Positions 26,760 to 39,528 of a stretch of 64,000 nucleotides of DNA are shown piece by piece (position 1 is the first letter of the stretch; each line of letters begins with the position of its first letter). The stretch is from Eulemur rufifrons (taxonomy: Eukaryota; Chordata; Mammalia; Primates; Lemuridae), in NCBI RefSeq assembly GCF_041146395.1, contig NC_090989.1:45720501-45784500 (forward strand). Direction: 5' to 3'. Both the position numbers and the translations under genes were made by a program. The notes under the pieces were generated by a model, which worked only from the letters and a program-made list of their open reading frames with translations, had not been told where the DNA came from and searched no databases.

Positions 26760-27050
26760 GAAATATCCTTTACTTCTTTCTTTCCTCTGCTGGACAATTC
26801 CCATTTATTCTTCATCTCTTAGTTCTGACACTGTCCCTCAAGCACCTTGTCTCTGATCAACTCCACTCCCTCCATCCAGGTTAAAGTCTATTTTGTCTTT
26901 ATCAAAGCACTTCTGCTGGATTGAGATCTTACTTTCAGTAGTTGACTAGAAACTTCTTGTGAGTAGGTCCTTGTTTCCACTCTTATTTTTATATATCTCC
27001 AGCCACTAACAGAGTAGTGCCTAAAAATTCAATATAAGAGTGCTGAATTT
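26760..27050 (+). mobile_element. L2 3' end
   Basis: 'agaaacttcttgtgagtagg' and 'cagagtagtgcctaaaaatt' in L2 order. Strongly diverged. Confidence 0.45.
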
Positions 27051-28265
27051 AATAATTATACTAACCGTCTGACACAGTGGAGAAAAACAATGACAAGTCT
27101 TAGAAATTTAAGCAAATAAGGGCAAGGGGAATCCTCCATACAGCATTTTCGAAGGAGAGAGGTATCAGAAACCATCTGGGACAAAGGTATTCAGCAGCCC
27201 AAAGGCCGGATCCGGCCCACAGAGGGGTTTTTTTTTTTTTTTTCCTGCCAAACAATATTAAATAAGAAAAAAAAAAAAACTGAGCCAAAATTTTAAAATG
27301 AAGAGGTTTTATAATATGTCCTGATTTCTGGCTTCTCTTGAAAACTTGGAAGAACTTCCCAAACTAGGCACCCATTCCCACAATTGGCAGGAAGTGGTTC
27401 AGCAGTTGACCCCTCTGAATGGGGTGAGTGCTCCCCTGCTCACGCAACTCTGCCAGCCAACCCCACTCCTTCAGACCCTTCGCCACTTCCTCCAGGCATT
27501 GGGTTTCCACACCCCCCTCCCCTAATTCGTTCCCTTCATTTTACAGTTTAGTAGAAAGAGGCCCTGAAAGGTATACAAGGACATACCATGACAGAGAAAC
27601 CCTGACCCTCCCTTCTCCAGTGCAGTGCCCTATTCACACTCTAAGTCCTCAGAAATAACATTTGTGATGCATGTTTATCAATGAAATCCCATTTTGTTTC
27701 TTTCTTGTGCTTTGTAATGAGTTTTGCTCGTAACAAGCAAAGTCCCTTTAAACTCCCAGCCTCCTTACCTGAGGTATCCTCAAGACCTGGCATGTGTTAC
27801 ATAATTCTCTGCCCTTTCCTTTCTCCACTTCCATTTTCTCTGAAAAATGTTCAGTGGATTAGCTGTGAAAACCTTACGATTTTTCCTCCCAGGCAGCACA
27901 TCCATCTCTCTATCCCTCAAAATAAATTCCACCCCTTAAGTAAACGGAACTTCCAACACCAAGATAGCTGTGGTTTGGTTGCTCTCCGGGCTTTGCCTTT
28001 GTTCAAAGGGCAGGATGTTACCATGCAGGCCAATTATCTAGATGGAGCTGTGGTTGAAAAGTCGTGGGTTTTAGAGACTGCCCTCTCTGTGGCTTACGAT
28101 TTATCACAATTTAGTATTTTAGGCTTAGCCCCAGCTTTAGAACTAAATTTTTTTTTAATCTAAATTCATTGTTTGGAATAGTCCTTTGGAATGATTTCTG
28201 CTACTCTTGAACCATGCAACAGGGAAAGAATAAATCCACATTTTCACTCACCAAGAAACTGTTGA

Positions 28266-28293
28266 GTTTTTTTTTTTTTTTTTTTTTTTTTTT
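28266..28293. repeat. 28-bp T homopolymer
   Basis: This is a pure T run with no recognisable retroposon body on either side. Confidence 0.9.
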
Positions 28294-31200
28294 AGTTCTT
28301 GTATAATTCAGAAATTTCCAGGGCTAAATATTGCAACTTTAGTAAGATTGCTGTTCTGATTGAAGAGTATCTGTGTGTGGTGGTAGGTAGGAAGTAGGAG
28401 GAGCTAATTTTGGAAGAAATTGATTAATCATTTCTATTTTTCAAGTGCTATTGAATTGATTTAATGTCTTGCCCATGTATGATAGAAACCATAGGATTTG
28501 ACTTTTAATATCAAGTCATTCAGGGTTAAGTGGCTTAAAATAATTTTAGTTAAATAAGACTTCAACAATTGGACCTCCCAAAACAGTAAGCTCAAAAGTT
28601 TAAAAAAAAAACAAAAAAAAAACAATTAGCTGTCTTAGGCCCTATACCTCTAACCTCTAAACCCACAAAGACACATATGCACCCACCCAGCAATTTAATT
28701 AATAAATATGTTAGTATTGTGGAGAGATGGATTAGGATAGGATTTATTCCTTGGTTGATGGAATTTTTGTTTGTTTCAGTTTTCTATAAAAATACCAACT
28801 GAACAGCATACTGCCATAATAGCCTGCTAATAAAAAGAGAACGCTAGCACAGGAAGTTGGCTTGCTCATTTAATCTTCTGGATATACTGATAAAGTACAA
28901 AGTGCTGAACGGAGTGGGGGAGAGAAAAGAGACCTTCTCATGCTCTTTAGCCCTTCCTTGCAACTATCCCAAGTAAGCACAGAAAGAAACATCCCTACTG
29001 GCAAAGGGTCCTCCCTCCTGCTTCCAGGAAGTGCCCATGCTGACCCGGAACTGAGTTCACTGTACTTTATAGTTCAACTTTCTCAACTTTCAAAACTTCC
29101 ACCAAGTTTCCACCAAGTTTCCAAAGGTGGAAAACACCATTGACTCATTTGAGTTTCACGTAATCTCTCAACCTTCTTGAGTAAGGAGCCATGCAATAAT
29201 GAAGCATCTGAAGGCAAATAGAATTATAGAAAAGGAGAAAAGTTACGTTGGTGTCTTAAGCAAACTATCTCCTCCTCCCTGTCCCTCCCTCATACACGGA
29301 GAGGCTGTCTTGGGACTTTTAACTCCTCAAAGTCCAGGACCCGGATGAAGCTCACTCAGGAAACAAGTTATCTGACTAATGTGATTTAAACTTTCTAGTT
29401 TCTATGACCATAGATACTTTCAGAATGAGCCTAAGTTTATCATTTTACTTTATTCAATTCATCCATGTTGTTTATAAAGGACCACTTCAAACACAAGTTT
29501 TAACGATGCATATGACAAGGATGTTGATCAGTTCTGTTTGGTTGAAATTCACTTGGAATCCCATTGGTCTGAACAAGAGTTCAAGATGAGATAAAAGCAC
29601 TTGTGGTGAACAAATGTTCTATGAAATTTACACGATATTTCACATAACACATTTTAGTTGTTTGCTCTAAATAAATATTTTTATAATGTCCAGTTTAATG
29701 GATTACATTTTTATATGAAATTTCCCCGCACATCTCTCTCTTGCAAAGGGCCGAAAATACCTTTATTTCACATTGTGCTGTTTACACAAACTGCACTAGT
29801 GTGGAGAAGGCAGAAAGATGCTCACATAAACAGCAGAGTGTCCTATAGTCCTTCTCAAGCTACACCAAGAAAGAATTTACCTTGCTGTATATCGCTAGGC
29901 TCACGAAACAGTGAGACCTTTATTCTTGCTAAGCCCTCACAATCAACTGCTTTACTATAGAGCTGCCTCTAGATTTTAGATCTTCAGTTTACTTTACAAA
30001 ATGAAAATTGTTGTAGCTCCTGAAACATGACTATGCCACACTCATTTACTATCCATTTCCTCTTTCCAAGATGCCTTTTTCTGTATTCACGTGTCATTCT
30101 TACAACAGGAGGCATATGTCAATACTTGCTGGCTATCTGTAAAAATTTTTGAGTACACACATTGTAGGAAGTTTTTATCATTTATAGTCACTTTTTAAAG
30201 ATTTCTCCATAAACTTCACATTTTTATTTAACCTTTGAATGTGGTAAAAAAAAAAAAAAAGTCACACATCTTTTTTTATTTTTGTTGCTCCTAAACCTTG
30301 TTTCTTATTTAGGTTTTTCCTTTGGTTTCTGGTCAAACATGGTTTATTTTACCAGAGGAATATTTACAGGGGGGTTGTATAGACTGTCCTTGTTCCATCT
30401 CCAACTGTTAAGAAGAGAGAGTGAAATATTGAAAAGCAACTAGAAGTATGAGATTGATCTAACTTCCCAACATGCAAAGGCTGGATCACCTAAACTGATA
30501 AAATCATTTATCTGTGAAGTGGGGCATGTTCTTCATGTTCACAGTTACCAGAAAACTTTAGAACTGGAAGGGACTTTGAAATCTTCTAGCCAATGTCCTC
30601 ATTCTGCAAATGAGGGAACTGATGCTCAGTCAGTTTAGGTGACTTCCTTAGGTCAGAACTAGAACTTAAGTACTCTATGCTCTGAGAACAATGTTTTCAT
30701 ATTATGGGAAGAAAAAAAATTCCACTTTAGAATTTTCTTTTAGGGGTTCTCTCAACTGTTTTATAAACTATTTAGCAGCTGACACTATTCCAGTTAGGGA
30801 AACAAAAGAAGTTAATTGCAGGCTTCAAATATGTGAGCTATTATTTTAAGAAAAATATTCTCCAGATGTTTCCCACCTCCTTTGAGAATGGAAAAAAGGC
30901 AACAAGCTTAATGTTCAGCAGAAGAGATTCAGATTAGATACTAGGAAATCTGATGTGAAATCCTGCAATTGGTTACAAGGGAATGTTGTGAAATCTCTTC
31001 CTCTGGAGAACGGTTGGAATGTGGTGGTTGGCTATTCATTTCAGGGGGGTTGTGTGTGGTCCATTTCTAGAGCTGGGGGCACAACCTAATTGACTCTTAT
31101 GTTCTGTAAGTCTGTGAGGTCGTGCTCTGCCTATAGCTAGTAGCTGGGGCGGTTGGATGCTATTAATTAGAGCAAAATTCAGGATTCACTGGTGAAGCAT

Positions 31201-31791
31201 ACAATTTAGGCTCAGTTTTTTTATTTTTATCAGTCTTGATAGGTGTAAATGGGCAGATCAACCAAAAGTAACAAACATTTATTGGATGTTCTTGCCCACT
31301 GCCACCACTGGATTGATTGACAAGCATTGATAGGCTTATTCATGTGTGCTCCACCTCAGCATTTACCTTGCCAGTGGCTTTCTGACTTCATGAATACTTT
31401 AGGCTTGTATCCCTAGTCCAAAAAGCACAGAGTAAGGAATTTAGTTCAAGATCTTGTCCTATGTAATGAAATAATTCTTTCAACCAAAAAGAAGGCCTTG
31501 CTCTTTGAAGGATAAGATGGAGAAAATTGATAGTAAAATTAGATCTGTACCTTGTAAAACAAAGTAAACCTTGTTAGCTAATATATTGGATGATGGTTTC
31601 TAAAAGTAATTAAGAATTTCCAATTTCTGAGTTGGAATGTAATAGGTACAAGTATATAGTTCTTGAATGTCAGTAAAATAATCATATCATAGAAATACAG
31701 TGTTAGAGAGATTATCAATTAAAAAAATTTAATGTGAAGAAAAGGACCTAACAAATGGGTATGGGATTAATAATATAACATATTTGAAGTA

Positions 31792-32176
31792 TAGTCACAC
31801 ATCACTTGATAACAGGGATATGTTCTAAGAAATGCATCATTAGGTGATGTTGTCATTGTGTGAGCATCGTAAAGTGTATTTACACAAACCTAGATGGTGT
31901 CACCTGCCACACAGCCAGGATATATATCGCCTATTGCTCCTAGGGTACAAACCTATACAGCACATTGCTGCACTGAATACTGTAGGCAATTATAACACAA
32001 TGGTAAGTATTTGTGTTTCTAAATGTAGAGAAGATAATGTGTTGTACCACACTTTATAATGGCTAAGACATCACTAGGCAATAGGAATTTTTCAGCTTTA
32101 TTATAATCTTATGGGACCACTGTCATAAATGCAGTCCTTGGTTGACTGAAACATCAGTATGCATCCCATGACTGTA
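31792..32176 (+). mobile_element. Tc1/mariner (Tigger-class) non-autonomous DNA transposon
   Basis: The ends are imperfect inverted repeats: tagtcacacatcac... on the left and ...gcatcccatgactgta on the right. TA flanks are consistent with a mariner-type target. The body matches a common primate MITE-like family that I recognise by sequence but cannot name with certainty. It has no coding capacity. A hAT element is inserted at its right end. Confidence 0.6.
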
Positions 32177-32178
32177 TC

Positions 32179-32642
32179 CAGTGGTCCCCAGCCTTGTTGG
32201 CACCAGGGACCGGTTTCATGGCAGACAATTTTTCCACGTACTGGAACGGGGATGGTTTTAGGATGATTCAAGTGCATTATATTTATTGTGGAGTCAAACC
32301 TCTCCGCTAATGATAATGTGTATTTGCAGCCACTCCCCAGCACTAGCATCACCGCCTCAGCTCCACCTCGGATCATCAGGCATTAGATTCTCATAAGGAG
32401 CACACAACCTAGATCCCTCGCATGTGCAGTTTACAGTAGGGTTCGAATTCCTATGAGAATCTAATGTCATCGCTGATCTGACAGTAGGCAGAGCTCAGGC
32501 GGTGATACAAGCAATGGGGAGTGGCTGTAAATACAGCTGAAGCTTCACTTGCTTGCCTGCCACTCACCTCCTGCTGTGTGGTCCGGTTCTTAACAGGCCA
32601 TGGACCAGTATGGGTCCATGGCCCAGGGACTGGGGACCACAG
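32179..32642 (+). mobile_element. hAT-type non-autonomous DNA transposon nested at the end of the mariner-like element
   Basis: Terminal inverted repeats are CAGTGGTCCCC-agcc on the left and ctggGGACCAC-ag on the right. It carries a characteristic internal palindrome (cattagattctcat near 32,382 and its complement near 32,455). The six bases CTGTAT occur immediately outside both ends (32,172-32,177 and 32,643-32,648), which fits an eroded 8-bp hAT target-site duplication made from the tip of the flanking element. Confidence 0.75.
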
Positions 32643-33024
32643 CTGTATATAGTACCTAGGACTTTTTTCCAGTAGATAAAAAAGAATGTTGAGATAATAC
32701 TGAGTTAAATATAAAACTAGTTAATATTTTAAAAGGCAATAAAACCATAGTGTGAGAGGGGTTAATCAACATAGTTTATACAGTTTTAATATCTGTAATA
32801 CTAATCAATTCTACAACAAAGGTACATATCCCTGATCAGATGACCCTAAAGTGGGCTTATTTGAAAATGCTCCTAATATGACAATAAAAGGTCATGTGAC
32901 CATCTTTTGTCTTATAGTCAATTTTGGAATACGTTTTCTCAACATGCCCCTCCCCGCCACTAGTAGTAAGCTACAGGTGCACCTCTACCTATGAATCAAA
33001 AAAGGTAAGCCACCCTTCCCTTTT

Positions 33025-33537
33025 GGGACCATTGCTAAAGCAGCAGTGGCCAAAATGAAGTTTAACCCCTTTGTGACTTCTGACTGCAGCAGGAACCACG
33101 AAGGCATTTCAGTGCACCTTCCCACATTCACAGGAAGATCACGTCTTCCCCTCTTTCCAAAGAGCTGAGACACAAGCACAACGTTCAATCCGTGCCAAAA
33201 GGATGATGAAATTCAGGTTGTAGGAGGACACTACAAAGGTCAGCAAATTGGCAAAGTAGTCCAGATTTACAGAAAGAAGTATGTCATCTACATTGAACGA
33301 GTGCAGCAGGAAAAGGCTAATGGCACAACTGTCCCTGTGGGCACTCACCCCAGCAAGGTGGTTATCACCAGGCTATAACTGGACAAAGACCACAGAAAGG
33401 CCTTTGAACAGAAAGCCAGATCTCACCAAGTAGGAAAGGAAAAGGGCAAATACAAAGAAGAAACAACTGAGAAGATGCAGGAATAAAGTTATCTTATATA
33501 TAACTTCAATTAAAAACTACTAAAATGAAAAAAAAGG
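33025..33537 (+). pseudogene. RPL26: RPL26 processed pseudogene
   Basis: The ancestral coding frame starts at 33,055 ([10 protein letters not shown]) and ends at 33,486 (…EKMQE, TAA). It spans 432 nt, 6 nt short of the 438 nt of intact ribosomal protein uL24. A single-base loss near 33,095 and a loss of about 5 nt near 33,203 shift and then restore the frame. An in-frame TAA replaces the Lys codon after VVITRL, near 33,377. No introns are present. Short stretches resembling the RPL26 5' and 3' UTRs flank it, and an A-rich end lies near 33,530. This is a dead, L1-mediated retrocopy of an mRNA with no coding potential. Confidence 0.93.
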
Positions 33538-33841
33538 TAAGTCCTACAAGTTGTTGGGATATTTAAAAAAGCAACAAAGTAGTACAAGATAATGGGTTGC
33601 CTTATGAATGTTCCTATCATTATTAACATTCAAGTAGAAAATATTAGGGCTTTCTGTTAACAACTGCCATAGGCAGAATTCTAAATGGAGTGAGGCTAAC
33701 AAAAAAACACTGAGAAAAAACAATCTTGGTTACAATTTCATTCAACTTTGTGTTAAATTTTTAACAGGACTAGGAGAATAATGATGACTGAGAAGGTAGG
33801 GAAGGCTTCACAGAAGAGGCAGAAATGCAATTGGTCTAGGA

Positions 33842-34217
33842 GTTATGGACCGAGCTATGATCCCCAATATTCATATGTTGAAGTCCTAACACCCAGTACG
33901 TCAGAATGTAGCTGGATTTGAAGATAGGACCTTTAAAGAGAAAATTAAGTTAAAATGAAGTCACTCACTAGGGTGACCAACGTGACTGGTACTCAAGAAG
34001 AGAAGATCAGGACACAGAGAAGAGACCGTGTGAAGACACAGGGAGGTGACAGCCACTTGCAAGCCAAGGAGAGAAGCCTGAGAAGCGAACAACCCTGCTG
34101 ACTGACACCTTGATCTTGGACTTACAAGTCTTCAGAACTGTGAGAAAATAAATTTTTGTTGTTTGAGTCACCCAGTCTGAGGTACTTCGTTATGGCAGCC
34201 CTAGCAAACTAATACAG
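33842..34217 (+). mobile_element. MaLR solo LTR (MLT1/MST-like)
   Basis: It starts near 'gttatggaccgagctatgat', contains 'tcatatgttgaagtcctaac', and ends 'ggcagccctagcaaactaat'. The AATAAA of the LTR lies at about 34,147. It sits about 300 bp downstream of the RPL26 pseudogene. Confidence 0.85.
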
Positions 34218-34542
34218 TAGGGCTGAAATCCAGAGAAGGATAAGAAGATAAAAATCATCCCCCAGGAAAAAAGAAAATGGTAAATAAGTCAAAATGAAGA
34301 GGGCAGGCATAGATGAGTAACATACTTTTGAAACAGGGGTTTATATTAGTGAAATGTATCTACAACTACCATCATAAAAAATAGGACACTTTTTCCCTTA
34401 TATGGTGTCTTAAGAGAAATAAAATAAACCTCTCAACCATCACATCTCTATCCAAAATGTACTTCCTCAGAGATGTCTTCCCCTATCAATCTTTCCAAAA
34501 CAGTTTCTTCCACGCCCAGTCATTCTTGAGTCCTTTACCCTG

Positions 34543-34912
34543 TTTCTATACACTGAATGTTTGTGTCTCCCCCAAAATTCATATGTTGAAATCCTAACTC
34601 CAAATGCAATGGTATCAGGAGGTGGGGCCTATGGGAGGTGATCAGGTCATGAGGGCAGAGCTCTCATGAATGGTATCAGTACTCTTATAAAAGAGACCCC
34701 AGAGAGCTCCTTTGCCCCTTCCACTCTGCAGGGACACAGCAAAGTGCTGTGCTGTCTATGACCCCGGAAGTGGGCCTTCACCAAACACCAATCTGCTGGC
34801 ATCTTAATCTTGGACTTGCCAGCCTCAAGAACTGTGACAAATAAATTTCTATCGTTTATAAACCACTCAGTTTGTGATACCATTCATTATAGCAGCCTTA
34901 ATGGACTAAGAT
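34543..34912 (+). mobile_element. MaLR solo LTR (MLT1/MST-like) inside an L2
   Basis: It has the same family features as the copy 330 bp upstream ('cactgaatgtttgtgtctcc' and 'agcagccttaatggactaag'). L2-like sequence continues on both sides (34,435-34,540 and 34,915-35,110), so this LTR interrupted an older L2. Confidence 0.8.
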
Positions 34913-35834
34913 GCCTGCTTTTTTTCCTTCATAGCACTCAAATCTGAAATTATAAAATTTATTTTTAACTTGTGTATCACCTGTCTCCCCACACTGGAAT
35001 GTGAGTTCCATAATATAAGACCTCAGCTCTCTAATGCACCACAGTATCTCCAGTACCCAGAACATTTCCTAACAATTTGTAGCTGTTCAGTAAGTATCTA
35101 TAGCTAACGAATTGCCCTGAGAAATGCAATCAAAAGAGAATTTTCTTTGAGAGGCATGGAAAAGCTAGGAAGGCAATTCTGGTGAACACTGGAGGAGAGT
35201 TCTGCCTGACTTTCCCTTGCTTTAGGGGTGGCAAACCTGAGGCTCTCAAGAAACTACAAATCCTGTGCAAAGGACAAGTAGGGGGCACAGAGGACCAGCT
35301 CAGGAGCAGATCAGCACACCACATACAACACAGACACATATGCCCACACACACAGACACACAGACACACAGACATGCTGTGTTAGCCTTATGTGAAAGGG
35401 AAAATTGGATTTAGGGCAAATATTTAAACATACTTTTGTATAGCAAGCCAAAAATCTCAGGAGGATAAATGTATGAATACAATGCTGGGAAGTGTCTAAA
35501 ATAATACATAACATATTATCCTGTTACATACATTACAGGTCACATGAGGAAACTGAAATTCTCTGCAACCCTGCCCAAATATAAGGAACCATTTAGGGCT
35601 ATTTAAAATGTTTAGGATTGGTGGCTCTGACACCAGAATGAATGACTGCCTTGGTCCAGCTGTTCTTTTTCACCGTTTTTAACAAGTACACTTTAATGGC
35701 CATTATTGTATTATTCATGTTAGTTTTATCATTATTGCCGTTAACCTCATATTTACTTTGGTTAGTATCCTTCTCTGAAAGTCTATGACATTTCGGTTGG
35801 TTTTGGTCACACTCCATTAAAATACCTTAAATTT

Positions 35835-36015
35835 GAATAGCGCTTTTCAGCTTACAAAGAATTCATATTATCATTTGCACCCTTGAACAGCTCTGAGGGT
35901 AGGCAGAGATTATCATTTCTATTTCATAGGTGAGGAAACTGAGGCTTAGTGAAGATAAGGGACTTGCCCAAGGTCATAGGAATGGAGAATGGGAAAGCCA
36001 AAACTGAAATACAGG
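35835..36015 (-). mobile_element. MIR-type fragment, minus strand
   Basis: 'ttcataggtgaggaaactga' and 'gggacttgcccaaggtcata' match the MIR core. It ends just before the inverted repeat at 36,060. Confidence 0.65.
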
Positions 36016-36059
36016 TCTTTTGACTTCTACAGTGTTTTTCTCACATGACACCCATCACT

Positions 36060-36366
36060 AAGAACATCAGATTTGTGTAACATTATACAAACAACTGGCT
36101 GGCAAGGATTCAGTGCCTACACACATTAGGTGTGCTTATGTTCATGTACACACACACAACACACACACACATACACACACCAGTTGTCAAACAAATAGGA
36201 ATCAAGGCAACATCAAGTAGAACTCACAGTATTATTGTGTTCCACATTCTCAGAAAAAGAAGAGAGGCAAGAAAACCCACTATCACCATTGCTTCCCTGC
36301 AGGAATTCCAAGGCTCTTTCTTCCCTGCCAGTTGTTTGTATAATGTTACACAAATCTGATGTTCTT
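36060..36366. repeat. Perfect 39-bp inverted repeat with a 229-bp spacer
   Basis: The left arm 36,060-36,098 is the exact reverse complement of the right arm 36,328-36,366, with no mismatch by eye. The spacer (36,099-36,327) holds a CA-rich microsatellite (36,150-36,180) and otherwise unique-looking DNA. I recognise neither arm as a known transposon terminus and see no clear target-site duplication. Confidence 0.85.
36148..36182. repeat. (CA)n microsatellite in the spacer of the inverted repeat
   Basis: This is an imperfect CA run inside the 229-bp spacer between the two 39-bp arms. Confidence 0.9.
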
Positions 36367-37269
36367 TTGAGTGATTTGGGAGAACCACCACACCACTATG
36401 ACCACCAAAAATATCCTCAGGGACAAGAGAGAAATTAGTAGGAATAAGTCAAGTGGTAAATTCTCACCAGGGCCCCTACATGAGTATTCAAGTTAAAACT
36501 GAACAAAGTTTATTTAAATAAAGAGCCAAAGAAATGGCAGATGGCAGACCCAAGGAGGTGGTTTTGGGGAGAGAAAGGCCAACCAATGAGAGGAAATAAT
36601 TGTAGTAAAGCAGGATCCCAGTGGGTCTTTGGTATTTAGCTGGTCTTTTTCCAGGCATTTCATCTCTTTCCAGTTTTCCAGTATTTCCTGAGATTGTCCT
36701 GGTTTAAAGATTATTAAGTATAATCCAACACATCCACTGAATTGATGAAAGGGTGAAGGGCCAAGCATACTAGCTTATTATTAAAGACATCATCACAAGT
36801 CTAGGGTTCAATAATTAAATTCATTCATCTCCAAAGGCAGAATTAAGTCCCAGCTTATACATTACGAGGTATTACCTCATATCTCTGGTATGGATTAACA
36901 CTTTCAGCTTTCTAGTGACTGCTTTAGCAATGCTGGATGTTAGAACTCGATAGGAATTAAGATAACATCCAAGTCTTATTTTTAACAAATGAAGAACTTA
37001 AAGGGATTTGCTTAGATATATATAACTAGGCAACAAGTAAGTATTGTTCTTTGAGTGGGAAAAAAAAACAAGAAGAAATAGAAGTGTGTATAGTATGCTG
37101 TAGTTTATGTTGTAAAGAAATATATATCATATATTATATGTATATTCCACGTACATATTCATTGACGATCTCAAAAATATGGGAGGAAATGAGATAAGTT
37201 GTTGCTTCAAACAGAAGGGGTTTTAGATACAAGAAAACAGAAATAGGAGAAAAATTTACTTTTCGCTGG

Positions 37270-37435
37270 ATGTCCTTGCTACTCATTAATAGTTTACACG
37301 TCTGTCACGTCTACCAACAGAATATAAGTTTCTTGACAGTGTGACCCATTGTCCACATTATATTCATCTTTGTAATCCCTGGGTGGGCCTAGCATTGTTT
37401 CCAGTAAGAATTCAATAAATGACTGTTCAGTACTT
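37270..37435 (+). mobile_element. L2 3' end
   Basis: 'aatataagtttcttgacagt' and 'gaattcaataaatgactgtt' match the L2 terminal region. Confidence 0.55.
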
Positions 37436-38829
37436 ATATGACAGATGTTCTTTTTCCACCTAAAATAAATTTGCGTATCAATAAATATAAATCAACGTTA
37501 ATTTTGTGGCTCTATCCAAATGGTTTATAACAACCATTCGTAGAAGGACAGAAAATAACAGCTATTTCTCCCATTTTATCAATACATATATTATTAAGAG
37601 TACATTTGAAATAAACAGTTCTTGAGAGTACTCTGATTTATGAAATGGAGAAAATTTTATAAATCATTTTGCCAACAAATGTTTTTTCATTTTTTCCCCA
37701 AAAGTAAAAAAAAAAAAAAAAAACCAAAAAGATTAGCTAGTATATTTAGCAAAATTGTAAAGCAGAGAATTTTGTGGTAGGGATTCACATTAAATATTTT
37801 CTTAGGTGCTTTTTATTAACCAATCCTGCTGTAGCCTGTTTACACTCTTGGCATTACTCTTGAATAGGATATTGCAGAGTCAACGCACATTTTCTAAGAA
37901 GTGGAAAACTATGATTCAGAATTAAGTAAAGCAGAAGCAAAGAAAACAAACTCCCATGAGGATGGAAATTAGATTATTTATAGACAGAGGGTTTTTCAGA
38001 GTTTTCAGAAGATACTTGCATTAAAAATTGTGAGAAATAGGCCACTTCTCTCTCTCTTTCCCTCCAGCATTATGATGACCCACTCCATTTAGGATTCAGA
38101 TTTTCATTAAGTCCTTCGATAAGGTGTGAGAGTATAGTGGTTATCTGCCCAGTGTTAGACGGGAGGGGGAAGGGCGCAGGCCAAATAGACTTAGTGTGTA
38201 CCACACCTGCCCTCTAGTGTGCATTTGCCAACACTGCATTTCCCTAGGCTGTTCAGGCTGCAGACTAGGGCATTTCCAGAAGTCTCTTCAAGCTGGTTTT
38301 TATAAACAGAAACACCCCATTTATATTTACTCCATTAAGTGCCAATTTTCCAAGAGTGTTATTAAAGGACTTATAAACAGTTTATTCTTGTCAACAATTA
38401 AACATCTCCCCTCATCTTATTTATACAACAAATTTGCTTTGTAAACTCCTTTCTTTCATAAAAGTACAAAGATAGTCTTTAATGGACTCCAGGTCCGATT
38501 AGTCAAATTCTAAACTAATGACTTCATAGTATTTAAATAGAAGAAAGAAATGTGCATAATTATGATAGTGATTTTCTAAATGACATGTTGATACTATCAC
38601 AGAAAGCACTTTCTCACTGATTCAGAAGACTTCTGCAGTTTTTGTTGTTGCTTGCTCTTTACACGTATTTGTGATGACATCAAAGCAGCCAAAAGGCATC
38701 TGGCAGATAAAAAAATATCTGTGCCAGCATACAGCCTATAAATTATTTACTATTTCCTTTTACAATAGAAATTTTGGCACTTACTAACAAAGCCAAAATT
38801 GTCACCAGGTATGCCTCCTTTTATCAGAA

Positions 38830-39310
38830 TCCATTCTGTTAGGATTAGGTTTCATGCAAATATGGAACACCCAAGATAATAGTGGCTTAAAGACAGAAAA
38901 CTTTACTTCTCTCTCTTTGGTAAACAAATTCCAAATTTAAGGATGGAAATGGCACCTCCATGTTTAACCAGGGCCGAGGTCTCTTCTAGCTTGTTGCTCC
39001 ACCATCCTCAGTGACCAGCTTTCACCTCATGGTCCAAAGTGTCTGCTCCATTTCCAGGCAACATGTCAGCATTCCAGCCAGCAGGAAAGAGGAAGGAGAG
39101 GACAGGCCAACTCCCTTTCAGGATTCTTCCTGGAAGGCGCACCCATTACATCTATTAATACATATAATTGGCCAGAACTTTGTCACAAGTCCTGCCTGGC
39201 TGAAATGACTTCATTCTGGGCTGCTCTGTTCCCAGATGAAAATCAGGAGTTCCAGTACTATAGACGAAGGGCAGAATTGATATTTGGAGAGGACTAGCAG
39301 ACTCTCCCAT
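38830..39310 (+). repeat. Medium-reiteration repeat, copy 1 (upstream of the first coding exon)
   Basis: It shares the order of motifs 'cttgttgctccaccatcc', 'atggtcca', 'attggccagaactttgtcac' and 'aaaatcaggagttc' with the copy at 47.6 kb. It is a diverged mammalian repeat of uncertain family and ends about 230 bp before the exon. Confidence 0.55.
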
Positions 39311-39528
39311 AGTCTATATTCCCACTAAGTGCCTTTATTTGACGGATCCTATGCTTCTGGCTTTTGTTAGATTTGAGGTTGGTTGTTTTCTATAGAAAGG
39401 TAGCATCTTCCTTTTCATTTGCCTTCTACCATGAAGTTCTGACGATAAAGACTGTGTTTCCCATTTTTTTTTCCTTCTGTCTCTAAATAAAGTCACTTGG
39501 CCCACAGGTTTTCACCATGTTGGTGCAT

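Noticed and set aside
27681..28163. 160-codon open frame, the longest outside COL8A1
   Set aside because: No recognisable domain, no exon signals and no sign of codon constraint. An open frame of this length is expected by chance in 64 kb read in six frames.
29093..29125. Short tandem 'aagtttccacc' repeat considered as a regulatory array
   Set aside because: Only about two to three imperfect units are present, too few to support any class of element.
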